Positions 19,536-28,628 are shown, counted from the stretch's first letter. The stretch: 39,431 nucleotides of DNA from Fragilariopsis cylindrus CCMP1102 (GCA_900095095.1 FMBT01000069.1:1-39431), one strand, 5' to 3'. Made by a program: numbers and translations. The notes: generated by a model not told the origin, from the letters alone.

Positions 19536-20150
19536 TTAATTGAGAGAAATAATGCATATCAAAAAATATACATCATATGGATCGAGTTAATCGTATCCTA
19601 ATTGGCTAAAATCAAAGTAATCTAAATATATATGTCTTCTATGTTGTTTAGCGAGAAGTGCTCGCTAAACTGGTGATATTCTAATGAATGCGCATTTCTT
19701 GTTCATTGAGAAGTATTACATCTCTAATCATAATCTTAAATCTATAAACGTAAACCTTAAGCATAATCACATGTTCACATCCACTAATTAATTAAGCTTT
19801 ACTACGAATACGATCACAAGCTGTATTGTATATATATATATATATAATATACGTTTATGCTATAGCTAATATACAGAAATAATATCATGTTTACAAAAAT
19901 AAAGACAATGGAAAAAATAGGCAGTCAATCTAGTACAAATAAACAAGCCTCAAAATAAAGTGTGGTCTGCTTGAATAATTAATTGAGACAAAAAGTGCAT
20001 ACCAAAAAATATAAGCTGTATTGTATATATATCTAATATACATTTATTTTATAGCTAATACTACAGAAATAATATCACGGTTACAAAGATAAAGACAATG
20101 AAAAAAATAGGCAGATGATGTAGTACAAAAAATGAACAAGCCTCAAAATA
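19517..20150. repeat. Tandem duplication carrying the 3' end of the SOD-like gene
   Basis: Unit 1 is 19517-19958 and unit 2 is 19959-20150. Both begin with tgtggtctgcttgaataatt, the last codons and stop of the SOD-like gene, and both end with aacaagcctcaaaataaa. Unit 2 lacks the middle of unit 1 (about 19575-19817). The blocks 19818-19958 and 20011-20150 align over about 140 bases. The duplicate holds no ORF, so it is a 3' UTR duplication. Confidence 0.75.
19646..19670. other. Perfect 10-bp hairpin
   Basis: gtttagcgag - aagtg - ctcgctaaac is a perfect 10-base-pair stem with a 5-base loop, about 110 bases after the SOD-like stop codon. It lies in the part of unit 1 that the second unit lacks. 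It could form in the 3' UTR RNA; any function is unknown. Confidence 0.55.
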
Positions 20151-20209
20151 AATAAGTTTTAAAAATATAGCTAATATAACTGCCTATTATAACAATGAAA
20201 CGTTAGATA

Positions 20210-20305
20210 GGTGCGGCACTTATGGCACGATTAAGACACGCGACTACACACTACTATGAAGGAATATAATATATTACAATCTAGCTGGAATAAGAGTAAT
20301 AGAAC
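20210..20305. repeat. Dispersed repeat, copy 2
   Basis: This near-identical partner of 17361-17460 runs from ggtgcggcacttatggcacg to about aatagaac. It lies about 60 bases before the start of the next gene at 20366, so it may sit in that gene's promoter. Confidence 0.7.
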
Positions 20306-20365
20306 AATCTTCAATAACCGAAACAAGTCAACTCTAGTCTATCTCAACACTATTATTCAAAAATT

Positions 20366-21129
20366 ATGTGGACGAAAACTGTTGCGACCATTCTTGGTAT
20401 CAGCAATCTGTTAATGGTACCTACGGATGGTCACTTTTTCTGGCTGAATGTCGACAAGGCCACCGGAGAAATTGAAGTAACTTTTTCGGAAAAGGCGGGC
20501 GTCTTAGATGGTGCTATAAAGATTTTTGAGGAAAAGATACAGGACAGATTTGCTCTATTTGCAATGTCTCTTGGTGAAGGCGAAGGCAAACGCCCTACAC
20601 GGAAGAGCATCGATTGGCATTTGGAGGACGAGCGTATCGTTGGCGCTATTGCAGATTACGATCCGTCATCATCTTCTATAATTGTGAGTGGCCATCTTGA
20701 CTTTGGACCATTCTCTGAATATGGAATTGACGTTGACGATTTGCAGTACCATTTCTTTTCAGACCAGCTTCTTAGTGAAAACACACACCAATGAAAATAC
20801 AGACGCACGAATATATGAGAGAAAAACCGTTCTATGTAGAACTCGTGGGATGCAATTCTGAAATTGCTGCTACCATCCATGGCTTGTCTACAAGCATCGA
20901 TGAGGCACCCCTTTCAGTATGTTTCTATGAACTGGGAGGACAGGAGATTGCTTGTCAAGATGTAGAGGCCAAAGATGACGATGCGGCAGTTGCGAAGATC
21001 CCAACAAGCTTGGAAATCACAACCACGATCTTTGCAAAAGTACATGCAACATTTCCATCTGAAGGCGGCAAAGGGAGCCGCAAATATGCTACCGTAAGTG
21101 ATAACTACGAACCCCAATGCAGCTATTAG
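20366..21129 (+). CDS. Secreted DUF4198-like (HFFWL) protein with an internal frame break
   Basis: The first frame (20366-20794) gives a short signal peptide and then HFFWLNVDKATGEIEVTFSE. The aromatic xHxFWL start just after signal cleavage resembles DUF4198-type periplasmic proteins linked to metal binding. GHLDFGPFSE and LQYHF fit the same pattern. The second frame (20791-21129) continues as REKPFYVELVGCNSEIAATI and ends SRKYATVSDNYEPQCSY, as expected for the C-terminal half. The two overlap only by ATGA at 20791-20794. In a nuclear eukaryotic gene this is better read as an indel near 20790 than as two proteins. The full product would be about 250 aa. The family call is moderate; the biochemical role is unknown. 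Confidence 0.55.
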
Positions 21130-21386
21130 GATTACAATACGATATTGTTGAAACGAGATCTTTTGAGGATACGAGGTAATCAAAAAGAGATTTGTTTTTC
21201 TTATTCTTATATCTACGTTATCCTATCATTCAACCAAAAGAAGGATCCATCCAGAATGAGAAGAAAAATCAATAGCAAACTACGATCATTCTATAGTTTG
21301 CTTACATATCTTTGCATATCCTTCAATAATTATAAATTAGTTTTATCTCTAATTAAAGTTCGTAGTGGAATAGCCCTACCTTTCTA

Positions 21387-22044
21387 TTATTTCCATGCTT
21401 GCGCAGTTTCTATCGGTTCCATATTTTGCCAAAGCTCGGAATCTGCTGCTTGGCCTAATTTCTCCCATTCCGAAATACTTATTCGTCCATCGCCGCTGGA
21501 ATCTAAGAGATCCCATGTGTGTGTCCGCATCAATTTTATGTGAACCATCTAACTTTGAATTAATCGTATCGTCTCCAGCCTGGTAGGCCAATACTGTAGC
21601 CAAGTCGCTTAAGGAACCATGTAAATCCCCGATTACTGACAATTGTTGTTCCTCTCGGAGTGGTGGGAGAGTGACTAGCCAATGTGGATGACGTGTTTGA
21701 AAATGTTTTGTTGCACCCTCAATTAAGTGTGTGACGGTGCGTATATCGATGACTTTACCCTCTCGAGTGGATTGAAGTAATGTCCGAACATCGTCTTCCG
21801 TTATACCCTTCGCGTCTTTACCACCATCGACACCATCAGCTATTATATTCGCCCCTACTGCGATATCGGCCAAGGAAAAGGAAGAAGCATTCCGATCTCC
21901 AGCAACAACAGACGATGTGGTCGTCGTTTTTGTTGCTATTTTTGCCGTTGCTGTTGTCGTTATTGGTAACAATGTTTCTAAAGCAGATACCAATCTAGCA
22001 ACAGATACCAATTGTACTGAATCCCATCTTTTACTCTTTATCAT
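21387..22044 (-). pseudogene. EF-hand PPP-type phosphatase remnant lacking its catalytic core
   Basis: From ATG at 22044 the frame gives ~100 residues of linker, then QQLSVIGDLHGSLSDLATVL. This is the first metal-binding motif (GDxHG) of PPP serine/threonine phosphatases. The next expected motifs (GDxVDRG, GNHE, the two metal-binding His) never appear. About 20 residues on, the sequence jumps to a C-terminal piece. In the minus frame shifted at about 21505-21530, within or next to an acacacac run, it reads LLDSSGDGRISISEWEKLGQ, a canonical EF-hand loop (D-x-S-x-D-G-x-I-x-x-x-E). The stop is TAA at 21387-21389. GDxHG plus a C-terminal EF-hand is the PPEF/RdgC layout. An internal deletion and a frameshift imply a dead gene, unless an unseen splice form exists. 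Confidence 0.6.
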
Positions 22045-22063
22045 GTATTTAATGTTAATACAG

Positions 22064-22960
22064 CTACAAGAGGTTCTCGACTCCCGTAATAGGTAGATCT
22101 CTTATAATCTGTTTGATTTCATTATTGATCTGTATATTCGTTTCAGTTTCAATCCGATACAGTTCTGTTAGAAAGGATTCGGATGCTTTTTCCAATAAAT
22201 TGTCCGGAATCAATCCTATTACTTCTGTGCAAAATGCGTTGATTAGAATCTTGTCGTTATCTGAGTAACTATTATAACTCCCTTTCTCTATATTATCGTC
22301 TCGATATAAAACCGTGGCCTCTGTCATATCAATCAAGACTATTTCTCCAGTAGATTTCGATATGAGTGGCTGGACATCATTGGTAACCACTCCCGCAACG
22401 AGCATTTGTACCATAGTCTTCATTAGATAGGTAACGGTGTTCAGTGCTATGTCTGGAGATAATTCTCCTATACTTGCAGTGATACCACCACCTTCCTGTT
22501 GGTCTTCGACGAAGGGAACCATGCCCACGACAACCCGATTGGAATCATAACGATACTCTTCCATACCAAGACATCGTTCCACTCCCGTCACATGTCGTTG
22601 TTCCATCACACGAAGAACATCGCATTCGTTTTGGACACTATCGGCACTACGTTTCCAGCTAATTTTTACCACAATTTTCTGTTCCTGAGCTTTGCTTTTT
22701 TCGTAATTTTTAGCAGCAATAATGTTCTTCTCATCAATGATTCGATTAGTATTCTTGTAGGAATATACTGCACCTCCCCCTCCAACTCCAATAAATTCTG
22801 GATCGACTAAAGTCAATCCCTGAAAAATCATGGGACTATCAATTTGGACTGGTCCATTTCCAAATTCATACTTCATCGTCGTTGTTGTCATCGGATTGAA
22901 AAGTAGCGTCCCCACAAGTGCCATCATCGCGGGGTTGGGAAGTGATATGAGACATAACAT
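22064..22960 (-). CDS. Protein-kinase-like protein, atypical or inactive
   Basis: The protein has 298 aa. FIGVGGGGAVYSY is a glycine-rich nucleotide loop, KIVVKISW supplies the VAIK-type lysine, and QNECDVLRVMEQ fits the alpha-C Glu. The catalytic-loop region reads GVVTNDVQPLISKSTGEIVL and then IDMTEA. HRD is replaced by TND and DFG by IDM, so canonical catalysis is doubtful. The first ~25 residues are hydrophobic (MLCLISLPNPAMMALVGTLL) and may be a signal or a membrane anchor. Its stop lies only 19 bases before the start of the phosphatase remnant on the same strand, unusually tight for a nuclear eukaryote. Either they share a transcript or an older fused gene has been broken. The kinase fold is likely; the function is unknown. 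Confidence 0.6.
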   Translation of the reverse strand: MLCLISLPNPAMMALVGTLLFNPMTTTTMKYEFGNGPVQIDSPMIFQGLTLVDPEFIGVGGGGAVYSYKNTNRIIDEKNIIAAKNYEKSKAQEQKIVVKISWKRSADSVQNECDVLRVMEQRHVTGVERCLGMEEYRYDSNRVVVGMVPFVEDQQEGGGITASIGELSPDIALNTVTYLMKTMVQMLVAGVVTNDVQPLISKSTGEIVLIDMTEATVLYRDDNIEKGSYNSYSDNDKILINAFCTEVIGLIPDNLLEKASESFLTELYRIETETNIQINNEIKQIIRDLPITGVENLL

Positions 22961-23492
22961 AGGGAAATATATGCATGTATTACGTTCACTTCACTTGGTG
23001 GATTTGAATCGAAATCGTATCACCGGGTAGATGCCTAGGAACTAAATGGATAAAAAAATCAGAACCAGCGTTCAATTTTGGTCTAGAAGAACTATTCAAT
23101 TTTGAAAATATACTTTGGTTATGGAGTAACAGTAGCACAGAGTAAGGTAAGAAGGTACTAGACTATTGATGATGACAGCGCCTACCTCCCTGATTCTAAA
23201 AAGCTTGAAACGTGTTTCAAGCGAATTTTATTGGTGTACTGTATGATGTGAACGAAAATCAAGTCGCCTTCCTTGCGCGTTCACACAACGGACTTTTCCA
23301 TCACAAGAAATACAAACAGTTCAAAATATTGGTTACTGTAAGTTACGTGAAAATTAACTTCCGTCTTATGGAGCAAATCATGCAACAAACAGCATTATAT
23401 CTCATTATTGACAGTAGTAGTATTTGCAGTCGTATATCTATCTTCTATCCTATCAGATATAAAGTCAACAACTAATTAGAGAATAACAAGTC
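22961..23492. promoter_or_regulatory. Divergent promoter region with a 20-base palindrome
   Basis: The region lies between the kinase-like gene (minus) and the secreted-protein gene (plus). At 23203-23222 the bases gcttgaaac-gt-gtttcaagc form perfect 9-base arms around a 2-base centre, a good operator or hairpin candidate. No gene is seen here. Confidence 0.45.
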
Positions 23493-24143
23493 ATGATGAT
23501 TAATATCAACCTCCCGTCCTTCCTTCTTCCTTGCCTACTGGCGTTACAACTATTTTCCACATCAAATGCCAAATGTCCGGGATTTAGTTTGGGTAGTACT
23601 TCCTGCAGTTCCGGAAAAGTATTTTCAAGTTCTAGTATAAGTGCATCCTGTTCGGACGAGGGAGATGTATCAATCACTGGAACCCTGACTGCTAAATCAT
23701 CCTTCGATGGGGACTCGGAAGTTACATTTGTCCCGTGTTTCAGAGGTACAAAAATATGTTTCGAGGAATACACACAAAGTGGTGGGAATATCTGCAATTT
23801 GATTTCTACTAGTGACGGATCATTAGACTGTGGAAGTGCTGGACAGTATGTCATCGAACAAGAATTTGATATACCGGATGAGGTCAATAATCGTAGTTGG
23901 TGGATGACGTTTGTTACTATTCGGGTATTGGTAGGGAATGAGGATGCCTGTACACAAGACGCGACGAGCTCTTCCTCATCCACATCCTCGGCTTTTATAG
24001 GGGTAGGAATTGCATCATTATTCGCTGTCGGTGGTTTGAGTATTTTCACACACTGCATGCGTCGTCGAAAACGACCGTTGATAGTATTAGAGGAAAATGC
24101 CCTCGCAGATAATCACGCTACAAGTTTTGTTCAGATGGTTTGA
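23493..24143 (+). CDS. Secreted Cys-rich single-pass membrane protein, unrecognised family
   Basis: The protein has 216 aa. A clear signal peptide (LLPCLLALQLFSTSNA|KCPG) is followed by an ectodomain of about 130 residues with some ten cysteines, for example PGFSLGSTSCSSG and FVPCFRGTKICFEE. A Ser/Thr-rich stalk, a membrane helix (AFIGVGIASLFAVGGLSIFT) and a basic cytosolic tail (CMRRRKRP) follow. The topology is type I. The tail is followed by a 104-base near-copy of its own coding sequence, which places the stop early. The duplicate leads into SFVQMKDMPKDDGYYSASAL and a TAA at about 24292, probably the original ending. No domain family is recognised. It is divergent from the kinase-like gene. 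Confidence 0.7.
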   Translation: MMININLPSFLLPCLLALQLFSTSNAKCPGFSLGSTSCSSGKVFSSSSISASCSDEGDVSITGTLTAKSSFDGDSEVTFVPCFRGTKICFEEYTQSGGNICNLISTSDGSLDCGSAGQYVIEQEFDIPDEVNNRSWWMTFVTIRVLVGNEDACTQDATSSSSSTSSAFIGVGIASLFAVGGLSIFTHCMRRRKRPLIVLEENALADNHATSFVQMV

Positions 24144-24240
24144 GTAATTTTCACGTATTTCATGCGTCGTCGAAAAACGACTGTGGATAGTATTAGAGGA
24201 AGATGCCCTCGCAGATAATCATGCTATAAGTTTTGTTCAG
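24033..24240. repeat. 104-base tandem duplication of the tail-coding region
   Basis: Copy 1 (24033-24136) and copy 2 (24137-24240) share ggtttgag, then catgcgtcgtcgaaaa, and then ctcgcagataatca to ttgttcagat. The offset is 104, not a multiple of three, so it changes frame and makes TGA at 24141-24143 the stop. Confidence 0.85.
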
Positions 24241-24292
24241 ATGAAGGATATGCCTAAAGACGATGGATACTATTCTGCAAGTGCGTTGACAT

Positions 24293-24725
24293 AAGATGGA
24301 GTAGAAGACTACAACGACGAAGATATTATCGGGGATTTATTGTTATCTGTTCTTTGAAATGCAGGATCAATGTTATAGAACTAACTGCAGTTCGTTTATT
24401 ACATAGAAAATGATTCATTCTACATTGTAGTGCACTTGTTTTCCTATAGAACATTCAATATATATATTTTGCATTCCACTGCACTTTTTTCATAGTTTGC
24501 AATACGTTTGAGTCGCATTTAAGAATTGTTGTTGCCAATGTGATCTGTCTGCTAACTGTTCAGCTTCTTCGCAATCATACAATCGATATTGCTGTAGTTT
24601 GTCATCATTCGAGAGCGAGCATCTTCTCTCTTCCCTTCTTCCACTCAAGTTCAGTCTTCGTCGGCGTTATTGTTTTTCCGGAAGCCTATTATCATGTACA
24701 TACTGATCGATATTTGTCCCCATTA
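24293..24725. other. Convergent spacer
   Basis: The spacer lies between the secreted protein (plus) and the NYN gene (minus). It is AT-rich, and a 65-codon plus frame (24540-24737) has no domain. I see nothing beyond the two 3' UTRs. Confidence 0.4.
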
Positions 24726-26306
24726 TCAAAGAAATGAGGAAGTGTCACCTAGTTTTAACGACAACGGTAGCTCCTCGTGATGAATTTTATGAAATTGTTT
24801 TCCTTCAGTAGTCATAGCTCGAATCATCATGTATGGAGTTGCAATATCACTCGAAGGGGTTGTTTCATCTTCGCCTACTTCGTTATCGCTATCGTTGTAA
24901 CTACAACTTTCATCATCATCGGAAGAAGAAGAAAGGAAAGTCATTCCCCGTTCTCTTCCTCTTTCCCGTATCAATGCAGGCATCATTACGAGATCACTTG
25001 AATTGACCAATGCAAGAGTTTGTTTCAGTTCATTGCTAACTGTCACAGTTAGAAAGTTTCGTTTTCGAGCATATTCAAGTAATGGAATAAAATCCTTATC
25101 TTTTGAATAAACTACTAAACATCCCCTCCAATTATTATTAATATTGTTATTGTTATTGTTATTGTTGTTGTTTATTTCCTTGTTATCATGATCATATTTT
25201 TCTTCTTCTTTTTCTAATGTCTTGGTATTACTGTTTATTCTGTCCATCCATTTTTGGGCATGTATCTCTAATTCGGTATCGACATTTTTAGCAGAATACA
25301 CCTGAACACCTTGTTCTTTTAATACACGGAATAGGTCATTGCGCTGCTTCTTATTCCCACCACCACTAGAACCCTCCCTATTCCTTCGAAGTCCTACTTG
25401 AGCGGCCAAATACTTTTTAGATTTTATCATTTCTTTTTCGTTCAGTTTTTTCTTCTTTTTTCCTCGTTTGATATTACGTTTACGTTGTTCATTATCATGT
25501 AAATCTTTCATATGAAATTTTAACTTTGTTTTTTCATCCCAGCCCTTTCTCTTATCCTTTTTTGTTAATGACATCCTTTTACCACAGATCCCACATCGTA
25601 ATGCACCATTTTCATCGTATCCTGATTGAGCAATAACATTATCATTATCATTATCAATATCAATACCATCATCGTCGCCATCTTCATCTTCATTTGAATC
25701 ATTACTTTCTTTTCCTCCCCATGGGACAAATTCTTGATCAAACTCCAATTGTCGTTCTTCGGGAGATATATAGGTAAATGTCGCGTCATTACCTAATGCG
25801 AAAATATTCATTGTTGCGTTCGATAGAGGAAGATCTTTATGCTTATTTTTTGTATCGTATACAATGCTCCTTTTGTCGTTCACATTGTCATTGTCATCTG
25901 ACGCATTTTTCGTATTCTTATTCCTAGTGATGCGACGACCAAAGTCCTTCAGAGGGGCTAAAAAATCTTGAATGTCTTGACGTCGAAGAGTATCCGGTCT
26001 AACATTGTCCAAATCTATGAAGATACCCACTGGAAGGACGAGGCTTCTTACATTCTCATTTTCGGAAGAGGAAGTAGAAAATCGATGCCGTCTGCTAATG
26101 CTAATACTACTAATATCACAATAATTATTGTGATAATCATAGTAACGATCATAATAATATCTTGTATCCATCATCGTCATCGTTTTGCTTGTCAGTAACG
26201 ACGATCGCTTCCTCGTGATGAACTTTGTTGTCATAGGCATCGCTGCCGTCGCTGCCGTCGTCGTCGTCGTCGTCGTCCATCGTAATAGTTGTTTCGATTT
26301 TAACAT
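24726..26306 (-). CDS. NYN-domain (PIN-like) nuclease with an inserted zinc finger
   Basis: The protein has 526 aa. The N-terminal ~90 residues are basic with Arg, Ser and Thr (SRRHRFSTSSS), like a mitochondrial presequence. The NYN fold starts at ~92 with LPVGIFIDLDNVRPDTLRRQ, whose DLDN supplies the first acidic residue. It resumes near 325 as DLFRVLKEQGVQVYSAKNVD followed by TELEIHAQKWMD, then VVYSKDKDFIPLLEYARKRN, the SxDxDF motif of PIN/NYN nucleases. Between the halves sits a C2H2-type finger: CGICGKRM, then KLKFHMKDLH. The gene also contains a poly-Asn run. NYN proteins are metal-dependent RNases acting on tRNA or mRNA. Organellar RNA processing is inferred from the leader and the fold. 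It shares its promoter region with the sulfurtransferase gene. Confidence 0.75.
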   Translation of the reverse strand: MLKSKQLLRWTTTTTTTAATAAMPMTTKFITRKRSSLLTSKTMTMMDTRYYYDRYYDYHNNYCDISSISISRRHRFSTSSSENENVRSLVLPVGIFIDLDNVRPDTLRRQDIQDFLAPLKDFGRRITRNKNTKNASDDNDNVNDKRSIVYDTKNKHKDLPLSNATMNIFALGNDATFTYISPEERQLEFDQEFVPWGGKESNDSNEDEDGDDDGIDIDNDNDNVIAQSGYDENGALRCGICGKRMSLTKKDKRKGWDEKTKLKFHMKDLHDNEQRKRNIKRGKKKKKLNEKEMIKSKKYLAAQVGLRRNREGSSGGGNKKQRNDLFRVLKEQGVQVYSAKNVDTELEIHAQKWMDRINSNTKTLEKEEEKYDHDNKEINNNNNNNNNNINNNWRGCLVVYSKDKDFIPLLEYARKRNFLTVTVSNELKQTLALVNSSDLVMMPALIRERGRERGMTFLSSSSDDDESCSYNDSDNEVGEDETTPSSDIATPYMMIRAMTTEGKQFHKIHHEELPLSLKLGDTSSFL

Positions 26307-26817
26307 GACAATTAATCCTCAGGGCTTTTTTAAAGCAAATTGAAAGTTGGCTTTTGAATGTTGTTTGTTTTGAGATTGTGAGAAAAAGAAAAGAGGAGGA
26401 GTAGGAAACAATCCATGGAAAATCCCAAGCCATGAACTTACAACCAACATCGGAGTAGTTTACGAAATTGGTTTTCAAAACGAAACGGAATGATCACTAG
26501 TACAGATCGCAAAGTAGAAGTACAGTAACGGAACATGAAAAACGGATATACAGTATCACGCTTTGAAATTTTTTGTGAAGAACGTGAAATGAAATGAGAC
26601 CTTTGTTTTATTGTTGGGGAGGGGAGATTAAAGATTCTGGATCTTTTTGTGCGTATTTTGCGCGCCGAAAATGATAATGATTGACGATTGATGGCCATGC
26701 TCATTGCAATGCATCATGTGCTGTGTGATATTATTGATTTCCCGCATCCAATTATTCAATTATTTTGGTTGTCGTCAGTCTCACTCAATGAATGATCGAT
26801 AACAACCTTATACAACG
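26307..26817. promoter_or_regulatory. Divergent promoter region with an E2F-like near-palindrome
   Basis: The region separates the NYN gene (minus) from the sulfurtransferase gene (plus). TTTTGCGCGCCGAAAA around 26656-26671 resembles a two-sided E2F site. A pyrimidine-rich stretch lies just before the plus start. No gene is supported. Confidence 0.35.
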
Positions 26818-28385
26818 ATGGTATTCCCAACCGTGACAAAGAAGAACCAACGTCGACGCCAACGTCGAGGAAAACTTTTTCCTATGAGTGCTGGCGGTAT
26901 AATAATACTTGAAGTACTAATAATCACGATAGTCGTAATGATTGTTAATGTTGTCGGGATGTCAACGGTACTAAAAGCGAATACTATTGGGAGGCGTGGT
27001 TGCTATCGCCGTGTTCTCTTCGAACATCGTAGTAGTAGCAGTAGCAGCAGTAGCAGTAGTAGTACATTATTTGCAACGACAAGAAGGACAAGAATTTCTT
27101 GTCGCACCGGTAATATAATAGAAGCACCTACAGTGCGCATTCCTCTTCATCATCGTCGTTTTGGTCAAGAACATCGATATCGTCACCATCATCGCCATCG
27201 ATAATCATGCGAATGGCTAGCAGCAGTAGTGGTGAAATCGGTGATATTAGCAGCAGCAGCAGCAGCAGCCAGCAGCAGCAGCAGCAAGGAATCGATTGTT
27301 CAAGAATCGTCGAAGAATTTGTTATCAATCGAGGAGTGCTTGGATCAGTACAATAATAGGCACGTCGACAACGACACCAATACTACTAAGAGTACCATTC
27401 AATTCATTGATGCTACTTGGTTTCATAAGGGAATAAGAAATGGACGTACAGAATTTGAAAATGGACCACGTTTACCTGGAGCTGTACATTGGGACATATC
27501 TGATCTAAGTACTAATGGAGAATTATTTCCAAATGATAATCCAAAGAAACTAAAGAATGTATTTCCATCACAATGGTTAGTTGGTGCTGCATTAGAAAAG
27601 ATGGGTGTAATAAACAACAACAATAGTAGCAATAATAATAATCAGTCCACGACGACAAAACCAACGAAAACAATGCTGGTTGTATATGGTCGTGAGGGCA
27701 CATTCTTTGCTCCTCGTGTTTGGTATACTCTTAAAAAGTATTATTGTGGTAGTGGTTCGGTGAAATTACTACAAGGATCATTAGAAGAATGGATTGCAAA
27801 AGGTGGACCTGCCGATTTCGATCCTATAACAACAGCAACGAATGTTATGACAGTAATAGATAGCAACAGTAGCAGAAATAGAAATGATAGTAACAGTATT
27901 GAACCAGCTACAATAGCGGTTTCCATACGAGCAAAAGATCTATTAGAGGAATTTGGTCACCGGTGGCGAGATAATCGATACAAACATCCTTCTATCTCAT
28001 GGTCGACGGCAAAAAATCGATTGGTTGACATGCAATTTGTATTAGATTTTTTGGACTACAAACAAAAGCAACGAAAAGAAGAAGACGATGAACCATCATC
28101 GTCGTCGTCAATGCTTAAAGAGGAATTGGATTTGTTGGTATCTTCTCCTTCCTCTTCTAATAGTAATAAAATGATAGTGTAATGATAAATGGCCATCTAT
28201 TATAATTGATACTCGGGGATCATCATTTTCAAAAAAGGGACACATTCCAGGTTCTATCCATATTCCATATTCTTCCTTGACAATGAAAGACGATCCATTA
28301 AAACTCAAAACAAAAATTGAATTGAAAAAAGTTATCCGAGATGCATTATTGGGAAGAGAAGATGATAATATGCTGCTGCTACTGC

Positions 28386-28417
<32 letters not shown>

Positions 28418-28628
28418 ATGATGATTCATTGTTATTTGAAATGCTACGTCGCCGACCACCATTGTTAACCTGTGGTACTGGTGTTTCAGTTTGTACTATG
28501 GCATTAGCCTTAGAAGAACTTGGCCTCCCGAACCGTTTATATATGACGGAAGTTGGAATGAATGGGGTCAAGATCCTTCACACCAAAGGCAGGTATATCA
28601 AAGTAGTGGTTTACCTTACGGACTATAG
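26818..28628 (+). pseudogene. Two-domain 3-mercaptopyruvate sulfurtransferase, frame-disrupted
   Basis: Exon 1 (26818-27109) encodes a basic leader and a hydrophobic anchor (GGIIILEVLIITIVVMIVNV). A 111-base intron (27110-27220) joins it in phase to the rhodanese part. Domain 1 contains IQFIDATWFHKGIRNGRTEF and LPGAVHWDISDL. The frame then breaks. Near 28178 it shifts to IIIDTRGSSFSKKGHIPGSI (domain 2); a 40-base intron 28138-28177 with GT...AG would also fix this. At the CTG/ATG microsatellite (28369-28421) it shifts to LLTCGTGVSVCTMALALEEL, whose CGTGVS is the active-site loop of MST-type enzymes. Near 28543 a 2-base TA excess shifts it again to YDGSWNEWGQDPSHQRQVYQ, stopping at 28628. MST moves sulfur from 3-mercaptopyruvate to thiols or cyanide. 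With the present bases, only domain 1 would be made. Confidence 0.7.
28369..28421. repeat. CTG/ATG trinucleotide microsatellite
   Basis: About twelve CTG-type units are followed by five ATG units inside the second rhodanese domain. Read in the domain's frame they encode Ala and Asp runs. A frame lesion coincides with this tract. Confidence 0.85.

Noticed and set aside
20791-20794. ATGA overlap read as translational coupling of two genes
   Set aside because: That arrangement belongs to bacterial operons. Here the two halves belong to one protein family, so an indel is the simpler reading.
23465-24058. 197-codon minus ORF opposite the secreted protein
   Set aside because: The plus strand has a clear signal peptide, a Cys-rich ectodomain, a TM helix and a basic tail. 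The minus frame is its shadow.
28369-28421. CTG/ATG repeats as a CRISPR-like array
   Set aside because: It is a simple trinucleotide microsatellite within a coding region, without spacers.
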